Shown here: one piece after another, positions 27,997 to 37,105 of the stretch
Position numbering within the stretch: position 1 is the first letter of the stretch
How the letters are laid out: the number at the start of each line of letters is the position of its first letter
Source: Mesorhizobium erdmanii USDA 3471
Lineage (GTDB): Bacteria > Pseudomonadota > Alphaproteobacteria > Rhizobiales > Rhizobiaceae
Length of the DNA: 64,000 nt
NCBI RefSeq assembly: GCF_000472705.1
Contig: NZ_AXAE01000031.1
Coordinates: 1 to 64,000, forward strand
Reading direction: 5' to 3'
Notes under the pieces: model-generated
What the model was told of the DNA's origin: nothing
What the model saw: the letters and a program-made list of their open reading frames with translations, nothing else
Databases searched by the model: none
Position numbers and translations under genes: made by a program

Positions 27997-29202
27997 ATGC
28001 TCGACACGCCAAAGCAAGCAAGCCAGCAAAGACAGGATGTCGCGCCAATCCGCGCGATGCGCGCGGAGGGTGCACGTATTGCCGTCGAACTGGCGGATGG
28101 CCGCTCGGCAAAACTCTCGACGCGCTGGCTGCGGCTGGCCTGCGAATGCGGTGAATGCGGCGACACCGTCTCGGGCAAGAGGTGGCTGACGCCGGCTGAT
28201 GTCGACAAGGCGATCCATGCGGAAAGTTTTGACGTCTCCGTGTCCGGGCAGGTCACGGCCATCTGGCAGGACGGGCATGTGTCGCATTACGACGCGGCTT
28301 TCCTCGCCGGGCATGCCGGTGGCTCGGGTCCGGCCCGTTTCCGGCCGCAACTTTGGAACAACAACCTCACCGCACGGCTAGGTCGCTTCGCTTTCGGCGC
28401 GGTGGTGGCGGATGACGAAGCGCTGTTCCAGTCGCTCCGGGCGCTGCGGGATCACGGCATCGCCATGCTGACCGGCGTTCCGACCGAGACCGAGGCGACA
28501 GCGCAGGTCGCCGGCCGCTACGGGCCGATCCGCGAGACCAGCTACGGCAAGGTGTTCGATCTCATCTCGCGGCCGGATGCGCGGGTGGCGGGCGAGACGG
28601 CGCGGGCGCAGATCCCGCATACGGACGAGCCGTTTCGGTATTCGCCGCCGGGCTTCATCTTCTTCCACGCCATCCGTACGGGGGCGGGCAGCGGCGGCAC
28701 CTCGCTGATGGTCGATGGTTTTCATGTCGCCGAGCGGATGCGGACGCACACGCCCGACCTGTTCGAGCTGTTGACGCGGCATGGCGTGACCTTCCACCGC
28801 GAGCATGAAGGGGAAGTGTTCTTCAGCGCCGAGGCGCATGTCATCAGCCTCGATGCGGCGGGCGCGGTCACCGGCATCCGCTACAATGACCGGTGCCTCG
28901 CGCCGCAATGGGCGCCCCTGGAGCGGATCGATGGCCTGATCGAGGCGCTGGCCGAACTGACGCGGCTGATCCGCGATCCACAGAACCAGTTCCAGCACCA
29001 GTTGCAGCCGGGCGAAGTGCTGGTCTTCGACAATCAGCGCGTCCTGCACGGCCGCAGCGCCTTCGATCCGACGCTGGCGGTGCGCCACCTTCGGAGTTGC
29101 AACATCGACCGCGACGGCGTGCACAGCGCGTTTCGGACGCTGGCCAGGCGGTTCGCGCCGGAGGAGGCGGAACAGGTGCTCTATCAGGGGGCGATTTTTT
29201 AG
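27997..29202 (+). CDS. gamma-butyrobetaine-hydroxylase-like 2OG-Fe(II) dioxygenase
   Basis: A 401-residue protein. An N-terminal DUF971/GBBH-like domain carries a cysteine cluster (ACECGECGD) that in gamma-butyrobetaine hydroxylase binds zinc. The TauD-type catalytic domain has IPHTDEPFRYSPPG (His and Asp iron ligands), VLHGRSAF (third His) and RHLRSCNID (2OG Arg). These enzymes hydroxylate gamma-butyrobetaine to carnitine or act on trimethyllysine. AGGGG lies 7 nt before the ATG at 27997. No other carnitine genes are nearby, so the substrate stays open. Confidence 0.87.
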   Translation: MLDTPKQASQQRQDVAPIRAMRAEGARIAVELADGRSAKLSTRWLRLACECGECGDTVSGKRWLTPADVDKAIHAESFDVSVSGQVTAIWQDGHVSHYDAAFLAGHAGGSGPARFRPQLWNNNLTARLGRFAFGAVVADDEALFQSLRALRDHGIAMLTGVPTETEATAQVAGRYGPIRETSYGKVFDLISRPDARVAGETARAQIPHTDEPFRYSPPGFIFFHAIRTGAGSGGTSLMVDGFHVAERMRTHTPDLFELLTRHGVTFHREHEGEVFFSAEAHVISLDAAGAVTGIRYNDRCLAPQWAPLERIDGLIEALAELTRLIRDPQNQFQHQLQPGEVLVFDNQRVLHGRSAFDPTLAVRHLRSCNIDRDGVHSAFRTLARRFAPEEAEQVLYQGAIF

Positions 29203-29257
29203 GGTGTATTGATATTCAGGTGATGCCGGTCTGCAAACGACGGCTTCCTGCGCTTCC

Positions 29258-29346
29258 CCGTTCTACTGCGTCGCAGTAGAACGGTGCTCACGTACCCAAA
29301 AGTACGCTCCGCTCCGGTTCTCGGAACCCATCGTTTTCGACTCGGC
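29258..29346. repeat. GCTCACG/CGCTCCGCTCCGGTTCTCG repeat with hairpin, copy A
   Basis: Starts with a very strong hairpin, CCGTTCTACTGC-GTC-GCAGTAGAACGG (29258-29284), then TGCTCACGTACCCAAAAGTA and CGCTCCGCTCCGGTTCTCGG. A second copy is at 39423-39482. The pattern is typical of rhizobial intergenic repeats. Confidence 0.7.
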
Positions 29347-29395
29347 CTGACCTGAATCTCAACACACCTTGCGCACTGCTCAGTGCGATGGCGGC

Positions 29396-30667
29396 TCAGT
29401 TAAACCACAGCGCGAACGTCAAAAACCCGCCGCCGCCGAACTCGCGCTGGATCTGGTCGAAATCCTGGCTGTTCAGGATCTTACCGGTTTCCAGATAGGG
29501 CGCGATGCCGGGGCCAGTAATCGACAGGACCAGGTCGAAGGGCTTGGGTTCGTCGAAGAAGCGCTTCATGTTGATGCCCTTGCCGGTGATACGGAAATGC
29601 GGCAGCAGCACACGGCCTTCGAGCAGGTCCTCGGCCATGGTCAGAGTGGCTAGCCAGGCCTGTACCTGTTCCTCGCCGACTTCGAGGCCGGTGAGCGGGT
29701 TCTCGCCCTTCTGCTGCGGGCCGGGCAGCCATTCGCGGTCATTGTCGGTCTCGGCGCGGATCGCCTTCCAGTCCTCGCGCGACAGCCGGATCATTTCCAG
29801 GAGTTCCCGGCGCGCCGCCTTGCGGCGCTCAGGCTCGACCACCGGCCAGTTGATCATGTGCACCATCGAGATGAAATCGGCGATGCGCCATTCCGAGGAG
29901 AAGATGCTCGAGCCCATCTCGCTCGGCGGTGGCACGAGGATGTCCTGCAGCGGCAGCTTGGCGCGCGGGAACAGCATGTGGAAGGAGCCGTCGAAAGTGT
30001 TCCTGAAATCATGCGCCAGCCAGAAATCGGCCTGCGCCATCAGGAATTCGGCATAGCCCTGCAGCCAGTAGCCATCGGCGCGGTCGAAGCGGAAGGTCAG
30101 CGCTGGTGCGCTATCGCCTTGCGAGATACTGCCACGCGACAGCGCGGCCATGATCGCCGCCATGCTCTCATCCGGGGCGATGGTGCCGTCCTCGTTGAGG
30201 TCGATGCCGACATGGGTGAGGTCGATGACCATGCCGATATCGGCATTGGCCGGCACCGAGCCCAGCGTGGTGGCGGATTTCTCCAGCCGGTCGCGGAAGG
30301 CGACCAGTATGGCGCGGAACTCGTCATAGGTCAGTGGCTCGGGATTGGGGTTGGCCGGCACCGGCAACTGCATCAGCGGCAGCATGAAGGATTGCGGGCT
30401 TTCGAAACCGTGGCGGTGCAGGCCGCTGGCGAGCAACTCCAGTGCGGTGAAGAACTCGCCGGCGCCGGCGGCATAGGACGATGCCGGATCCTTGGGCGCG
30501 GCGGCCTCCAGCGTCGACAGGGCACTGTCGCGTGCGGCGACTGTCTTGGCCTCGAACAGCGCGGTCGCCGCTTCGGGCATGGCGGCGCTGGCGGAAGTTG
30601 CACTGGCGGAAGATGGGGGCACAAGCACGATGAAGGCGGATGCCAGCAGGCCAGCTATTCGTGTCAT
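29396..30667 (-). CDS. exported protein of unknown function with EF-hand-like loop
   Basis: A 423-residue protein with a signal peptide (MTRIAGLLASAFIVLVPPSS). No domain is recognised overall. One segment, DLNEDGTIAPDE, matches the calcium-binding loop of an EF-hand (acidic side chains at positions 1, 3, 5 and 12), in isolation. GGGAGGGAAAG precedes the start. Probably periplasmic. It stands alone and converges on the dioxygenase gene across the repeat at 29258-29346. Confidence 0.75.
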   Translation of the reverse strand: MTRIAGLLASAFIVLVPPSSASATSASAAMPEAATALFEAKTVAARDSALSTLEAAAPKDPASSYAAGAGEFFTALELLASGLHRHGFESPQSFMLPLMQLPVPANPNPEPLTYDEFRAILVAFRDRLEKSATTLGSVPANADIGMVIDLTHVGIDLNEDGTIAPDESMAAIMAALSRGSISQGDSAPALTFRFDRADGYWLQGYAEFLMAQADFWLAHDFRNTFDGSFHMLFPRAKLPLQDILVPPPSEMGSSIFSSEWRIADFISMVHMINWPVVEPERRKAARRELLEMIRLSREDWKAIRAETDNDREWLPGPQQKGENPLTGLEVGEEQVQAWLATLTMAEDLLEGRVLLPHFRITGKGINMKRFFDEPKPFDLVLSITGPGIAPYLETGKILNSQDFDQIQREFGGGGFLTFALWFN

Positions 30668-30718
30668 TCTTTCCCTCCCAGGTATTTGTCACCAGCGACC
30701 ATACACCGATTTGCGCCT

Positions 30719-30802
30719 ATTTGAGGCGTCGCGCCTTAGGTCTTGCTTTGTGCTTGTCGTTGCCACAAAACCGCTGCGCTTTTTGGGACGACGTGCATTA
30801 AA
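30719..30802. repeat. AAAGCGC...GACATGCAT mosaic repeat, copy B (diverged)
   Basis: TTGAGGCGTCGCGCCTTAGG, then TGTCGTTGCCACAAAACCGC and TTTTTGGGACGACGTGCATT align base for base with the repeat at 7779-7862. It lies between divergent genes. Confidence 0.65.
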
Positions 30803-30825
30803 CAGGGCAAACGATTGGGCATCGC

Positions 30826-31851
30826 GTGTCGAACTATCCGCTCTCCTACAAATTGTCCTGGCTGCCGCGTTTCCTGAAGCCGTCGCTTAGCGGGAACGCA
30901 AGCGGGTTTGCGCCAATCGCGGGGACGCTGATGGAGCCGCCGCCGAAGCGGACGGTGCGGCTTGCCTTCATCGGCGACATCTCGGCGGTGGCCAACAGCC
31001 ATGCGCCGGATTGCGATCCGGCGATCCAGGCGCTGCTTGGTGGTGCCGATCTGGTGATCGGCAATTGCGAAAGCCCCGTCGTGGACAGGCCAAGTGCGGT
31101 GCTTGGCGCGAAGCTCGGCACACACCATGCAATGAGTGAGCGATTCCTGGCCGAAGCGCTCGCCGCGGCCGGTCTAGCGCGCGAAAAACTGGTGCTGTCG
31201 CTGGCCAACAACCATGCCCTCGACCAGGGCATCGCCGGTTTCGACGAGACGCTGGCGGCACTGAAGCGCCTTGGCATCGGCACCATCGGCCTTGCCTGCG
31301 ATGGCCCGGTTCGGCCGGTCGAGGTCGGACCGCTGACTATCGGCTTCGCCGCCTTCACGCTATGGCGCAACGCGCATGAAGATCTGTTTACCGGGCGCGT
31401 GTCGATGGACAGCGACGCAGAGCAATGGCCGCGCCGCCTCGATCTTCTTTGCGCCGTGCCGCATTGGGACTGGGAGTTCCGGCACTTTCCGCGCGCCGGA
31501 ACGCGGGCGCTGGCCAGGCGCCTGGCCGGGCAGGGCGTCGGCCTGATCGCCGGCCATCACGCTCATGTCGTGCAGCCGGTGGAGCGGATCGGCGATGCGG
31601 TCGTCGCCTATGGGCTCGGCGATTTCCTCGGCACCGCCCTTGCCCGGCAGCCATGGCCAGGGCGCATTGGCGGGATTTTCGTCGTCGATGTCAGCACGGA
31701 TGCAGGGACGCGCGGTGCCGTTGCTGCTTACCGGTTGCACCCGTTCGTGCGGTTGCGGGACGGGGATCATGAGCGGCTGCTGCCGGTGGAAGGGTTGGCG
31801 GGGGCGATGAGGGGGAAGGTCGAGGGGCGGCTCGGCGCGATCTTTCGGTAG
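30826..31851 (+). CDS. CapA-family (poly-gamma-glutamate synthesis-like) protein
   Basis: A 341-residue metallophosphoesterase-like protein of the CapA group. Ordered motifs: LAFIGDIS, NCESPVV, LANNHALDQG, PHWDWEF, GHHAHVVQP, YGLGDF. CapA helps make or release poly-gamma-glutamate capsules in Bacillus; proteobacterial members are mostly uncharacterised. There are no CapB/CapC genes nearby. The GTG at 30826 is the first start in frame and has no clear Shine-Dalgarno. No signal peptide was seen. Confidence 0.83.
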   Translation: MSNYPLSYKLSWLPRFLKPSLSGNASGFAPIAGTLMEPPPKRTVRLAFIGDISAVANSHAPDCDPAIQALLGGADLVIGNCESPVVDRPSAVLGAKLGTHHAMSERFLAEALAAAGLAREKLVLSLANNHALDQGIAGFDETLAALKRLGIGTIGLACDGPVRPVEVGPLTIGFAAFTLWRNAHEDLFTGRVSMDSDAEQWPRRLDLLCAVPHWDWEFRHFPRAGTRALARRLAGQGVGLIAGHHAHVVQPVERIGDAVVAYGLGDFLGTALARQPWPGRIGGIFVVDVSTDAGTRGAVAAYRLHPFVRLRDGDHERLLPVEGLAGAMRGKVEGRLGAIFR

Positions 31852-31985
31852 TGTTGCAGCCGAAGGGTGGGTTGTTTGCCAATCACCTAATTACGGCGCC
31901 GGCGTTATAAGGCAGGCGCCGTCTCGCTGCGTCACGGTCGATACATCGGATGAAACCAGCTATCATGAACTCGTCTTGCGGGGGG

Positions 31986-32960
31986 ATGATGGTGGAAACA
32001 GCGGATTTCATGCCGAGCGAAACGGTCCTCGCCGGCATCCGCAGGGACATCGAGGCCTATGAGGCGGCGCGGGCTTTGGCGGTGCGGCAGGTGCGCTGGC
32101 GGGTGCCGCTGTTCGTCGGGCTGACCCTGGTCGTCGTGGCGCTGATCGCCTGGCTGTTCAACAAGGTCGCCGACCCCAACGAGCAATGGCTCTCGACGCC
32201 GCATGTGTTTCTCTATGTCCTCGGTTTCGCGGCTTCGATCCTGCTCTATTTCCAGGCCATGAAACCGGCGACACGGCTGCAGCAATCCTTCCGGGACACG
32301 CTGCTGCCGATCATCTTCGGCTTCATCCGCGACGTGCGATACCAGCATGGCGGCAGGCCGAATTCGTTCGACCGTCTGCCGCGCGAGGCGGTCGGGCCGT
32401 TCAACCGGCAAGCCTTCGACGATGTCGTTTCAGGCCGCTACGAAGACTTTCCGTTCGAGCTCTACGAAGCGGAACTGCGGGAAGGAACGGGCAAGGGCTC
32501 TTCGACGGCCTTCAAGGGCGTCATCGTCGCCTTCGAGGCGATCGATCCGTTCCCGGGCATCCTGGTGGCGACGCGGCGCACCAATGCGGTGGTCAGCTTC
32601 TTCCGCGGCATGTTCGCCAGCAGGATGCAGGAATTGTCGTCGGGCGAGCCGCTGCTCGATGCGGCCTACGAATTCCGCACCGACAATGTCGAGGCGGCGC
32701 GGCCGCTGGTGACGGGCCGGCTGGCGCAGGCGCTGAAATGGCTGGGCGAAACCTGGCCGGACGATCCGGCTCGCGTCGCGCTCAATGGCGGCGACGGTTT
32801 CCTGCTGTTGCCGCAGGCGAAGAATTTTTTCGAACTGCCCGAGATATCGGTGCCGCTCGACTACACCAGGCATGTCGCGCCGATGATCTCGGACATGGGC
32901 GCGATGCTGGCGACGGCGGCGCTGGTGCGCAAGATCGGCGCGAAGGACGGGGCGCGTTAG
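31986..32960 (+). CDS. DUF3137 membrane protein
   Basis: A 324-residue protein with two membrane helices near the N-terminus (VPLFVGLTLVVVALIAWLF; HVFLYVLGFAASILLYF) and a large soluble C-terminal part matching the DUF3137 pattern (FDDVVSGRYEDFPFELYEAE, then FKGVIVAFE). G-rich sequence precedes three adjacent possible starts at 31986, 31989 and 31992; an ATG at 31950 is less likely. Function unknown. Confidence 0.78.
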   Translation: MMVETADFMPSETVLAGIRRDIEAYEAARALAVRQVRWRVPLFVGLTLVVVALIAWLFNKVADPNEQWLSTPHVFLYVLGFAASILLYFQAMKPATRLQQSFRDTLLPIIFGFIRDVRYQHGGRPNSFDRLPREAVGPFNRQAFDDVVSGRYEDFPFELYEAELREGTGKGSSTAFKGVIVAFEAIDPFPGILVATRRTNAVVSFFRGMFASRMQELSSGEPLLDAAYEFRTDNVEAARPLVTGRLAQALKWLGETWPDDPARVALNGGDGFLLLPQAKNFFELPEISVPLDYTRHVAPMISDMGAMLATAALVRKIGAKDGAR

Positions 32961-32976
32961 TCCGGCCGGCACACGA

Positions 32977-33471
32977 TCAGCAGTCGAAGCCGTATTTACC
33001 GCGCATATAGTCGGCCTCTTCTTTCGGCATTCTCTTGAACATTACGCAGACGGTGAAGCTGCCGATCTGCCGCCCATCCCTGGTGTATCCCCAGTGGGAA
33101 ATGTCGTCCCTGGTGAACTTTATGTTCTGGCCGAGGACGACGTTTTTCACCTCGTCTGGCTGGTTTGCCAATATGCCGACGAACCCTGTCTCGGTCCGGC
33201 GAAAGGGGATCACCCAGAAGTGCTCGGTGACGTTGCCGTCACGTACCTTGACCTTCAATTTGAATCTGTCCGCACCGGCGGGCGGGGCCTCGGCCAGGGA
33301 CAGGAATTCATCAAGTCGGGCGAGAGCCTTCGCTGTCGCCATCTTCATCTCTGGATCGCCGGGAGTGAATATGACCGTCTTGTCGTCGCCGGGATCGGTA
33401 CCTTGCGCGCCAGCCAGGCCGGAAAGAAGCGTCAGCATCAGGGATAAGATGGCCCGGACGGCGAGTTTCAT
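32977..33471 (-). CDS. exported DUF2314-like protein
   Basis: A 164-residue protein with a signal peptide (MKLAVRAILSLMLTLLSGLA). The mature part has FKLKVKVRDGNVTEHFWVIP and DDISHWGYTRDGRQIGSFTV, matching the DUF2314/YegJ pattern. Convergent with the DUF3137 gene. Function unknown, probably periplasmic. Confidence 0.75.
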   Translation of the reverse strand: MKLAVRAILSLMLTLLSGLAGAQGTDPGDDKTVIFTPGDPEMKMATAKALARLDEFLSLAEAPPAGADRFKLKVKVRDGNVTEHFWVIPFRRTETGFVGILANQPDEVKNVVLGQNIKFTRDDISHWGYTRDGRQIGSFTVCVMFKRMPKEEADYMRGKYGFDC

Positions 33472-33907
33472 GGAAGTCCCCCTTTATTCAACGACCCGAC
33501 AATGCTGTATCCGTCTTGAGTTTGCAACCTTAACGGGAATTACGGATTCTTTTCAGGAGCTGTTCCTGCCGATCAACGACACAAAACTTGTGGCGGGGAA
33601 AAATAAGCGGGCGTTTCGTGATGCCGCAAGCGACGGATTGCGGCGGCCGCGTGATAGACGATGGCGGTTCGCCGCAATCCGTGCAAGTGACTCTTTTCAC
33701 GCTGAAAAGGACCGTCCCTGGGGGGCGGATCAACTCGTCGAGGTCCTGCCGCGCAGACAATGTGTCAGAATTAAGCCTATGATTTCCTTTGCAAAAAGTC
33801 ATCCAACGTGATTTGCGAAGAGCAAGACTTGCATTCCAATTTCGGGTCGTCCGGCTCCATCGTCTCGGTGGCTACCCGGAAAACCGAAACAACACGGAGT
33901 GCATCCG
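33472..33907. other. gene-free stretch with long hairpin
   Basis: 435 bp between divergent genes. Contains perfect 13-bp arms ACGGATTGCGGCG (33633-33645) and CGCCGCAATCCGT (33670-33682); the loop can extend the stem by CCGC/GCGG. No credible protein. It may be an sRNA, a terminator-like element or another palindromic repeat. Confidence 0.5.
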
Positions 33908-34150
33908 ATGAAGAAGACCCTCGCAACCACCGCCGCTCTGCTCGCCTTCCTCGGCACCGCCTATGCCGCGTCCGTTCAGGGCACCATCCAGGCGGTCGAT
34001 CCGACGACCAAGTCGATCACGCTCGATGACGGCAAGATCTACCAGCTGTCGCCGGATGCGAAGATCGGCAAGCTGAAGGTCGGCGCCAAGGTGGCGGTGA
34101 CCGTCGATGACAAGACCGGCATGGTTACGTCCATCAAGAAAGCTTCGTAG
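33908..34150 (+). CDS. DUF1344 small exported protein
   Basis: An 80-residue protein: signal peptide MKKTLATTAALLAFLGTAYA, then SVQGTIQAVDPTTKSITLDD and VTVDDKTGMVTSIKKAS, the DUF1344 pattern found in rhizobia. ACGGAG lies 10 nt before the ATG at 33908. Probably a small periplasmic beta-rich protein. Function unknown. A hairpin terminator follows. Confidence 0.85.
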   Translation: MKKTLATTAALLAFLGTAYAASVQGTIQAVDPTTKSITLDDGKIYQLSPDAKIGKLKVGAKVAVTVDDKTGMVTSIKKAS

Positions 34151-34210
34151 CCACGAGCGTCATGCGTCGGCAGACCTGCCGACCGGACTTTCAGACCTTG
34201 CTCTAGTCTT

Positions 34211-34240
34211 GGCCGGTTCCTTTGGGGATCGGCCATTTTC
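34211..34240 (+). terminator. probable terminator of the DUF1344 gene
   Basis: GGCCGGTTCC-TTTG-GGGATCGGCC followed by ATTTTC, about 60 nt after the stop codon. The T-tract is short. Confidence 0.6.
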
Positions 34241-34352
34241 ATGCTCCTGATCACTCACCGCCAGGCGACCAGGGTGGCGGAACGCTGCCCCGACAGCCGC
34301 CTATGGTTTTTGCCAAAGAGCCGCGCTATCCCTTGGCTAACGGGGGATGTGC

Positions 34353-35975
34353 ATGGCCGAGGAACAAAAAGGGTTCCGCCTGTCGCGGCGCCTGGTGCTC
34401 GGCGCGGCGGTGGTCGGCGGCGCGGTGCTGTGGGGCGAAACCACCATGGCGCGGCTGGCACGCGGGCCTTCGGGGCCGAAGAACGCCGGCCGCATCGCCG
34501 ACATCGATGGCATTGCCCTGCCGCTCAAGCCTCTCGCCAGCCCGCCAGCTTTCGACCCTTTGCTGCCCTGGTCGGCCAAGGGCGGCGACATCAACGACGC
34601 CAGCGGCCTGTCGCGGACACCGGTCTATGGCGTGGTCGAGGTCAGCGAGGAGGACCACATCGCCAGGGCGCTGGCCTTCGCCCGCGCCAACGGGTTGAAA
34701 GTGTCGCTGGCCGCCATCCGCCATTCGATGGGCGGCCATGCCTTCGACGACAATGCGCTGGTGCTCGACCTCAAAAAATTCAACAAGGTCAGCGTCGATG
34801 CGGCGGCGAAGACCATGACGTTGCAGCCGGGCGCGCGCTGGCACGACATCCAGAACATGCTGCATCCGCGCTTCGCGGTGAAGGCGATGCAGTCGACCGA
34901 CATCTTCTCGGTCGGCGGCTCGCTGTCGGTCAACGCACACGGCATGGACCACCAGGCGGGCTCGGTGGCGGGTTCGATCCGCTCGATGCGGGTGATGCTG
35001 GCTGATGGGTCGGTGACGACCTGCTCGCCAGCCGTAAACACCGAGCTGTTCCGTCATGTCGTCGGCGGCTACGGCCTGTTCGGCGTGGTGCTGGAGGCGA
35101 CACTCGATATCGTCGACAACGCCGTCTACCGCACCTCGCGCGAAATCATCAAATCCGACGATTTTCCGAAATTCTTCGCCGAAGTGCTGGAGCCCAACAA
35201 GGATATCGGCCTGTTCTACGGCCATCTGTCGACGGCGCCGGGCAATTTCCTCGAGGACATGATCGTCTATCGCTACGACAAGGTGGCCGAGCAGCCGCCA
35301 GCCGATCAGCCCGCGATCGGCGAGCCGGAGGGCGTCGGCCTGAAGCGGGTGATCATGAACCTGGCGAAATGGGGCAGCGTCTTCCAGGAGCTGAAATGGT
35401 TCACCGAAAAGACGCTGGAGCCGAAATTCGAAAGCTGCACCGTGGCGCGCACGACGGCGATGGCGCAAGGCGAGGCCTGCCTCGTCACCCGCAACAACCC
35501 GATGCACGATTCGGTGCCATACCTGTTCAACGATTTGATGGACGAGACGGACATATTGCACGAATATTTTATTCCGCGCGCTGCGTATAATTCATTCATA
35601 GCCGAGGCCCGGGAGATCCTGCGCAATCAGTCCCTGCCGGTGCTCAACGCCTCGGTGCGCATCGTCCACAAGGAGGATGTGGCGCTGACCTATGCGCCGA
35701 AACCGGCTTATTCGCTGGTGCTCTACATCAACCAGCCGACCGAAGCCGGCGGCAATGCGAGGATGCGGGCGCTGACGCGGGCGTTGATCGATGTGACGAT
35801 CAAACATGGCGGGCGCTTCTTCCTGCCGTACGAGCTGCATTATACGGCCAAGGAGCTGCTGGCCTCCTATCCCGAACTGCCTGCGTTCCTGGCGGCGAAA
35901 CGGTGGTATGACCCGACGGAACTGTTTTCCTCGACGTTCTACCGTGCCATCAAGGCGCTCAGCGGGGTGGTGTAG
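34353..35975 (+). CDS. FAD-dependent oxidase (VAO/BBE-type), membrane-anchored
   Basis: A 540-residue flavoprotein. The N-terminus LSRRLVLGAAVVGGAVLWG has an Arg pair before a hydrophobic helix and may be a Tat-type anchor. The FAD-binding_4 domain follows: SLAAIRHSMGGHAF (FAD loop, His may be covalently linked) and FSVGGSLSVNAHG, then the C-terminal substrate domain. The class oxidises alcohols or lactones (aldonolactone, alditol, cytokinin relatives), usually with oxygen. GGGGG lies 6 nt before the ATG at 34353. Substrate unknown. Confidence 0.83.
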   Translation: MAEEQKGFRLSRRLVLGAAVVGGAVLWGETTMARLARGPSGPKNAGRIADIDGIALPLKPLASPPAFDPLLPWSAKGGDINDASGLSRTPVYGVVEVSEEDHIARALAFARANGLKVSLAAIRHSMGGHAFDDNALVLDLKKFNKVSVDAAAKTMTLQPGARWHDIQNMLHPRFAVKAMQSTDIFSVGGSLSVNAHGMDHQAGSVAGSIRSMRVMLADGSVTTCSPAVNTELFRHVVGGYGLFGVVLEATLDIVDNAVYRTSREIIKSDDFPKFFAEVLEPNKDIGLFYGHLSTAPGNFLEDMIVYRYDKVAEQPPADQPAIGEPEGVGLKRVIMNLAKWGSVFQELKWFTEKTLEPKFESCTVARTTAMAQGEACLVTRNNPMHDSVPYLFNDLMDETDILHEYFIPRAAYNSFIAEAREILRNQSLPVLNASVRIVHKEDVALTYAPKPAYSLVLYINQPTEAGGNARMRALTRALIDVTIKHGGRFFLPYELHYTAKELLASYPELPAFLAAKRWYDPTELFSSTFYRAIKALSGVV

Positions 35976-36066
35976 GAAGCAGTTCCAGGAAAGTGTGAGG
36001 CGGTTGTCCGGGAAACCGCACAGCGCTTTCCCTATGGAACTGCTCAGGAATAGAGCAGGAGACTTC

Positions 36067-36690
36067 ATGCGGATCGTATCAGCGGCGGCACTCACCTTCA
36101 TCGCGCTGTGCGCTGGACCGGCCGGCGCCGAGGACCTCAAGGCTTTCAGGCTGACCATCGACGGGGTGGCGGTCGACATCGATCCCGGCGAGAGCGCCGA
36201 CGTGACGCTGCCCGGGGGCAAGAAGAGCAAGGTGACGCTCGAACGCAATGATTTCGCCACCTTTTCAGGCGGCAGTTTCTCCTTCAACCATCCAAGCACC
36301 ATTTCGGTGACCAAGACCGATCTTGGCGAAAACATCACGCAGTATCTGATGGCTTCGGCGCTTGGGACGATCGTCGTGGTGCAGGAATACGGCAAGCTGA
36401 ACCCGGTGGCGCTCAACCAGATGATGCTGCAGGAGATGACCAAGGAATCGGTTCAGGCCGGCGCCGAACTGACGCAGCAGCCGACGACGCGCAAGCTTCC
36501 CGACGGCAAGGAACTGACCGGCATCCGCGCCGAGGTGAAGACGCGCACCGATACCGCTTATTTCGAGATCGTCGGCTACGGCCTCGCCGACCAGGGGCTG
36601 TTGTTCATCACGCGCGTCGGCAGCGAGGATCTGGGCACCGAACAGCCGCTGATCGACAAGTTCTGGGAGAGCCTGAAGGTCAAGATGTAG
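36067..36690 (+). CDS. exported protein of unknown function
   Basis: A 207-residue protein with a signal peptide (MRIVSAAALTFIALCAGPAG, cleavage after AGA). The mature part starts EDLKAFRLTIDGVAVDIDPG and has no recognised domain. AGGAG lies 5 nt before the ATG at 36067. It follows the FAD oxidase gene by 91 bp on the same strand and may be co-transcribed. Confidence 0.75.
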   Translation: MRIVSAAALTFIALCAGPAGAEDLKAFRLTIDGVAVDIDPGESADVTLPGGKKSKVTLERNDFATFSGGSFSFNHPSTISVTKTDLGENITQYLMASALGTIVVVQEYGKLNPVALNQMMLQEMTKESVQAGAELTQQPTTRKLPDGKELTGIRAEVKTRTDTAYFEIVGYGLADQGLLFITRVGSEDLGTEQPLIDKFWESLKVKM

Positions 36691-36823
36691 GGTCGAGGTG
36701 GTGTCTCAGTTTGGATTTCGGCTGTGGGTTGAAGCCGCCTCGATCCATTGACATATTCTCAAGAACGAATTGGTCAGCATTGGTGAGCTATGAAGCGAAT
36801 CGCCAAACCGGACTCACAGATAG

Positions 36824-37060
36824 ATGAGTAGCTCCCAAATGGAGAAATATGTCTGGGCCTCGATCTTATATTATGTCGTGGTTGCTGCATTTTGTTTATT
36901 AGCTATTTTTATCTCAATAAACGGGTTTGGAATTTTTTGGGGTCTGGTTGCACTGTTCGGGTGTTTGGCGGTGGTCATATCGCTCAACGCATGGCGACTG
37001 AGACGGCATCCGCGAAGCGTCTATCAAGTCGAATTGGCCAAACGGAGAGTGGGCGGCTGA
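36824..37060 (+). CDS. small two-helix membrane protein (tentative)
   Basis: A 78-residue frame with two likely membrane helices (SILYYVVVAAFCLLAIFIS; GLVALFGCLAVVISL) and a basic C-terminus. The DNA is AT-richer than neighbouring genes. The Shine-Dalgarno is weak and alternative starts exist (ATG at 36839). No domain. The frame looks coding by composition only. Confidence 0.45.
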   Translation: MSSSQMEKYVWASILYYVVVAAFCLLAIFISINGFGIFWGLVALFGCLAVVISLNAWRLRRHPRSVYQVELAKRRVGG

Positions 37061-37105
37061 TCACCGCTGGATAGAACCGGCCAGCGGTCGAGACGCTGAC
37101 GAAGC

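Noticed and set aside
33530..33802. Minus-strand frame of 90 codons around the long hairpin.
   Set aside because: It encodes the hairpin itself and has no Shine-Dalgarno or recognisable motif.
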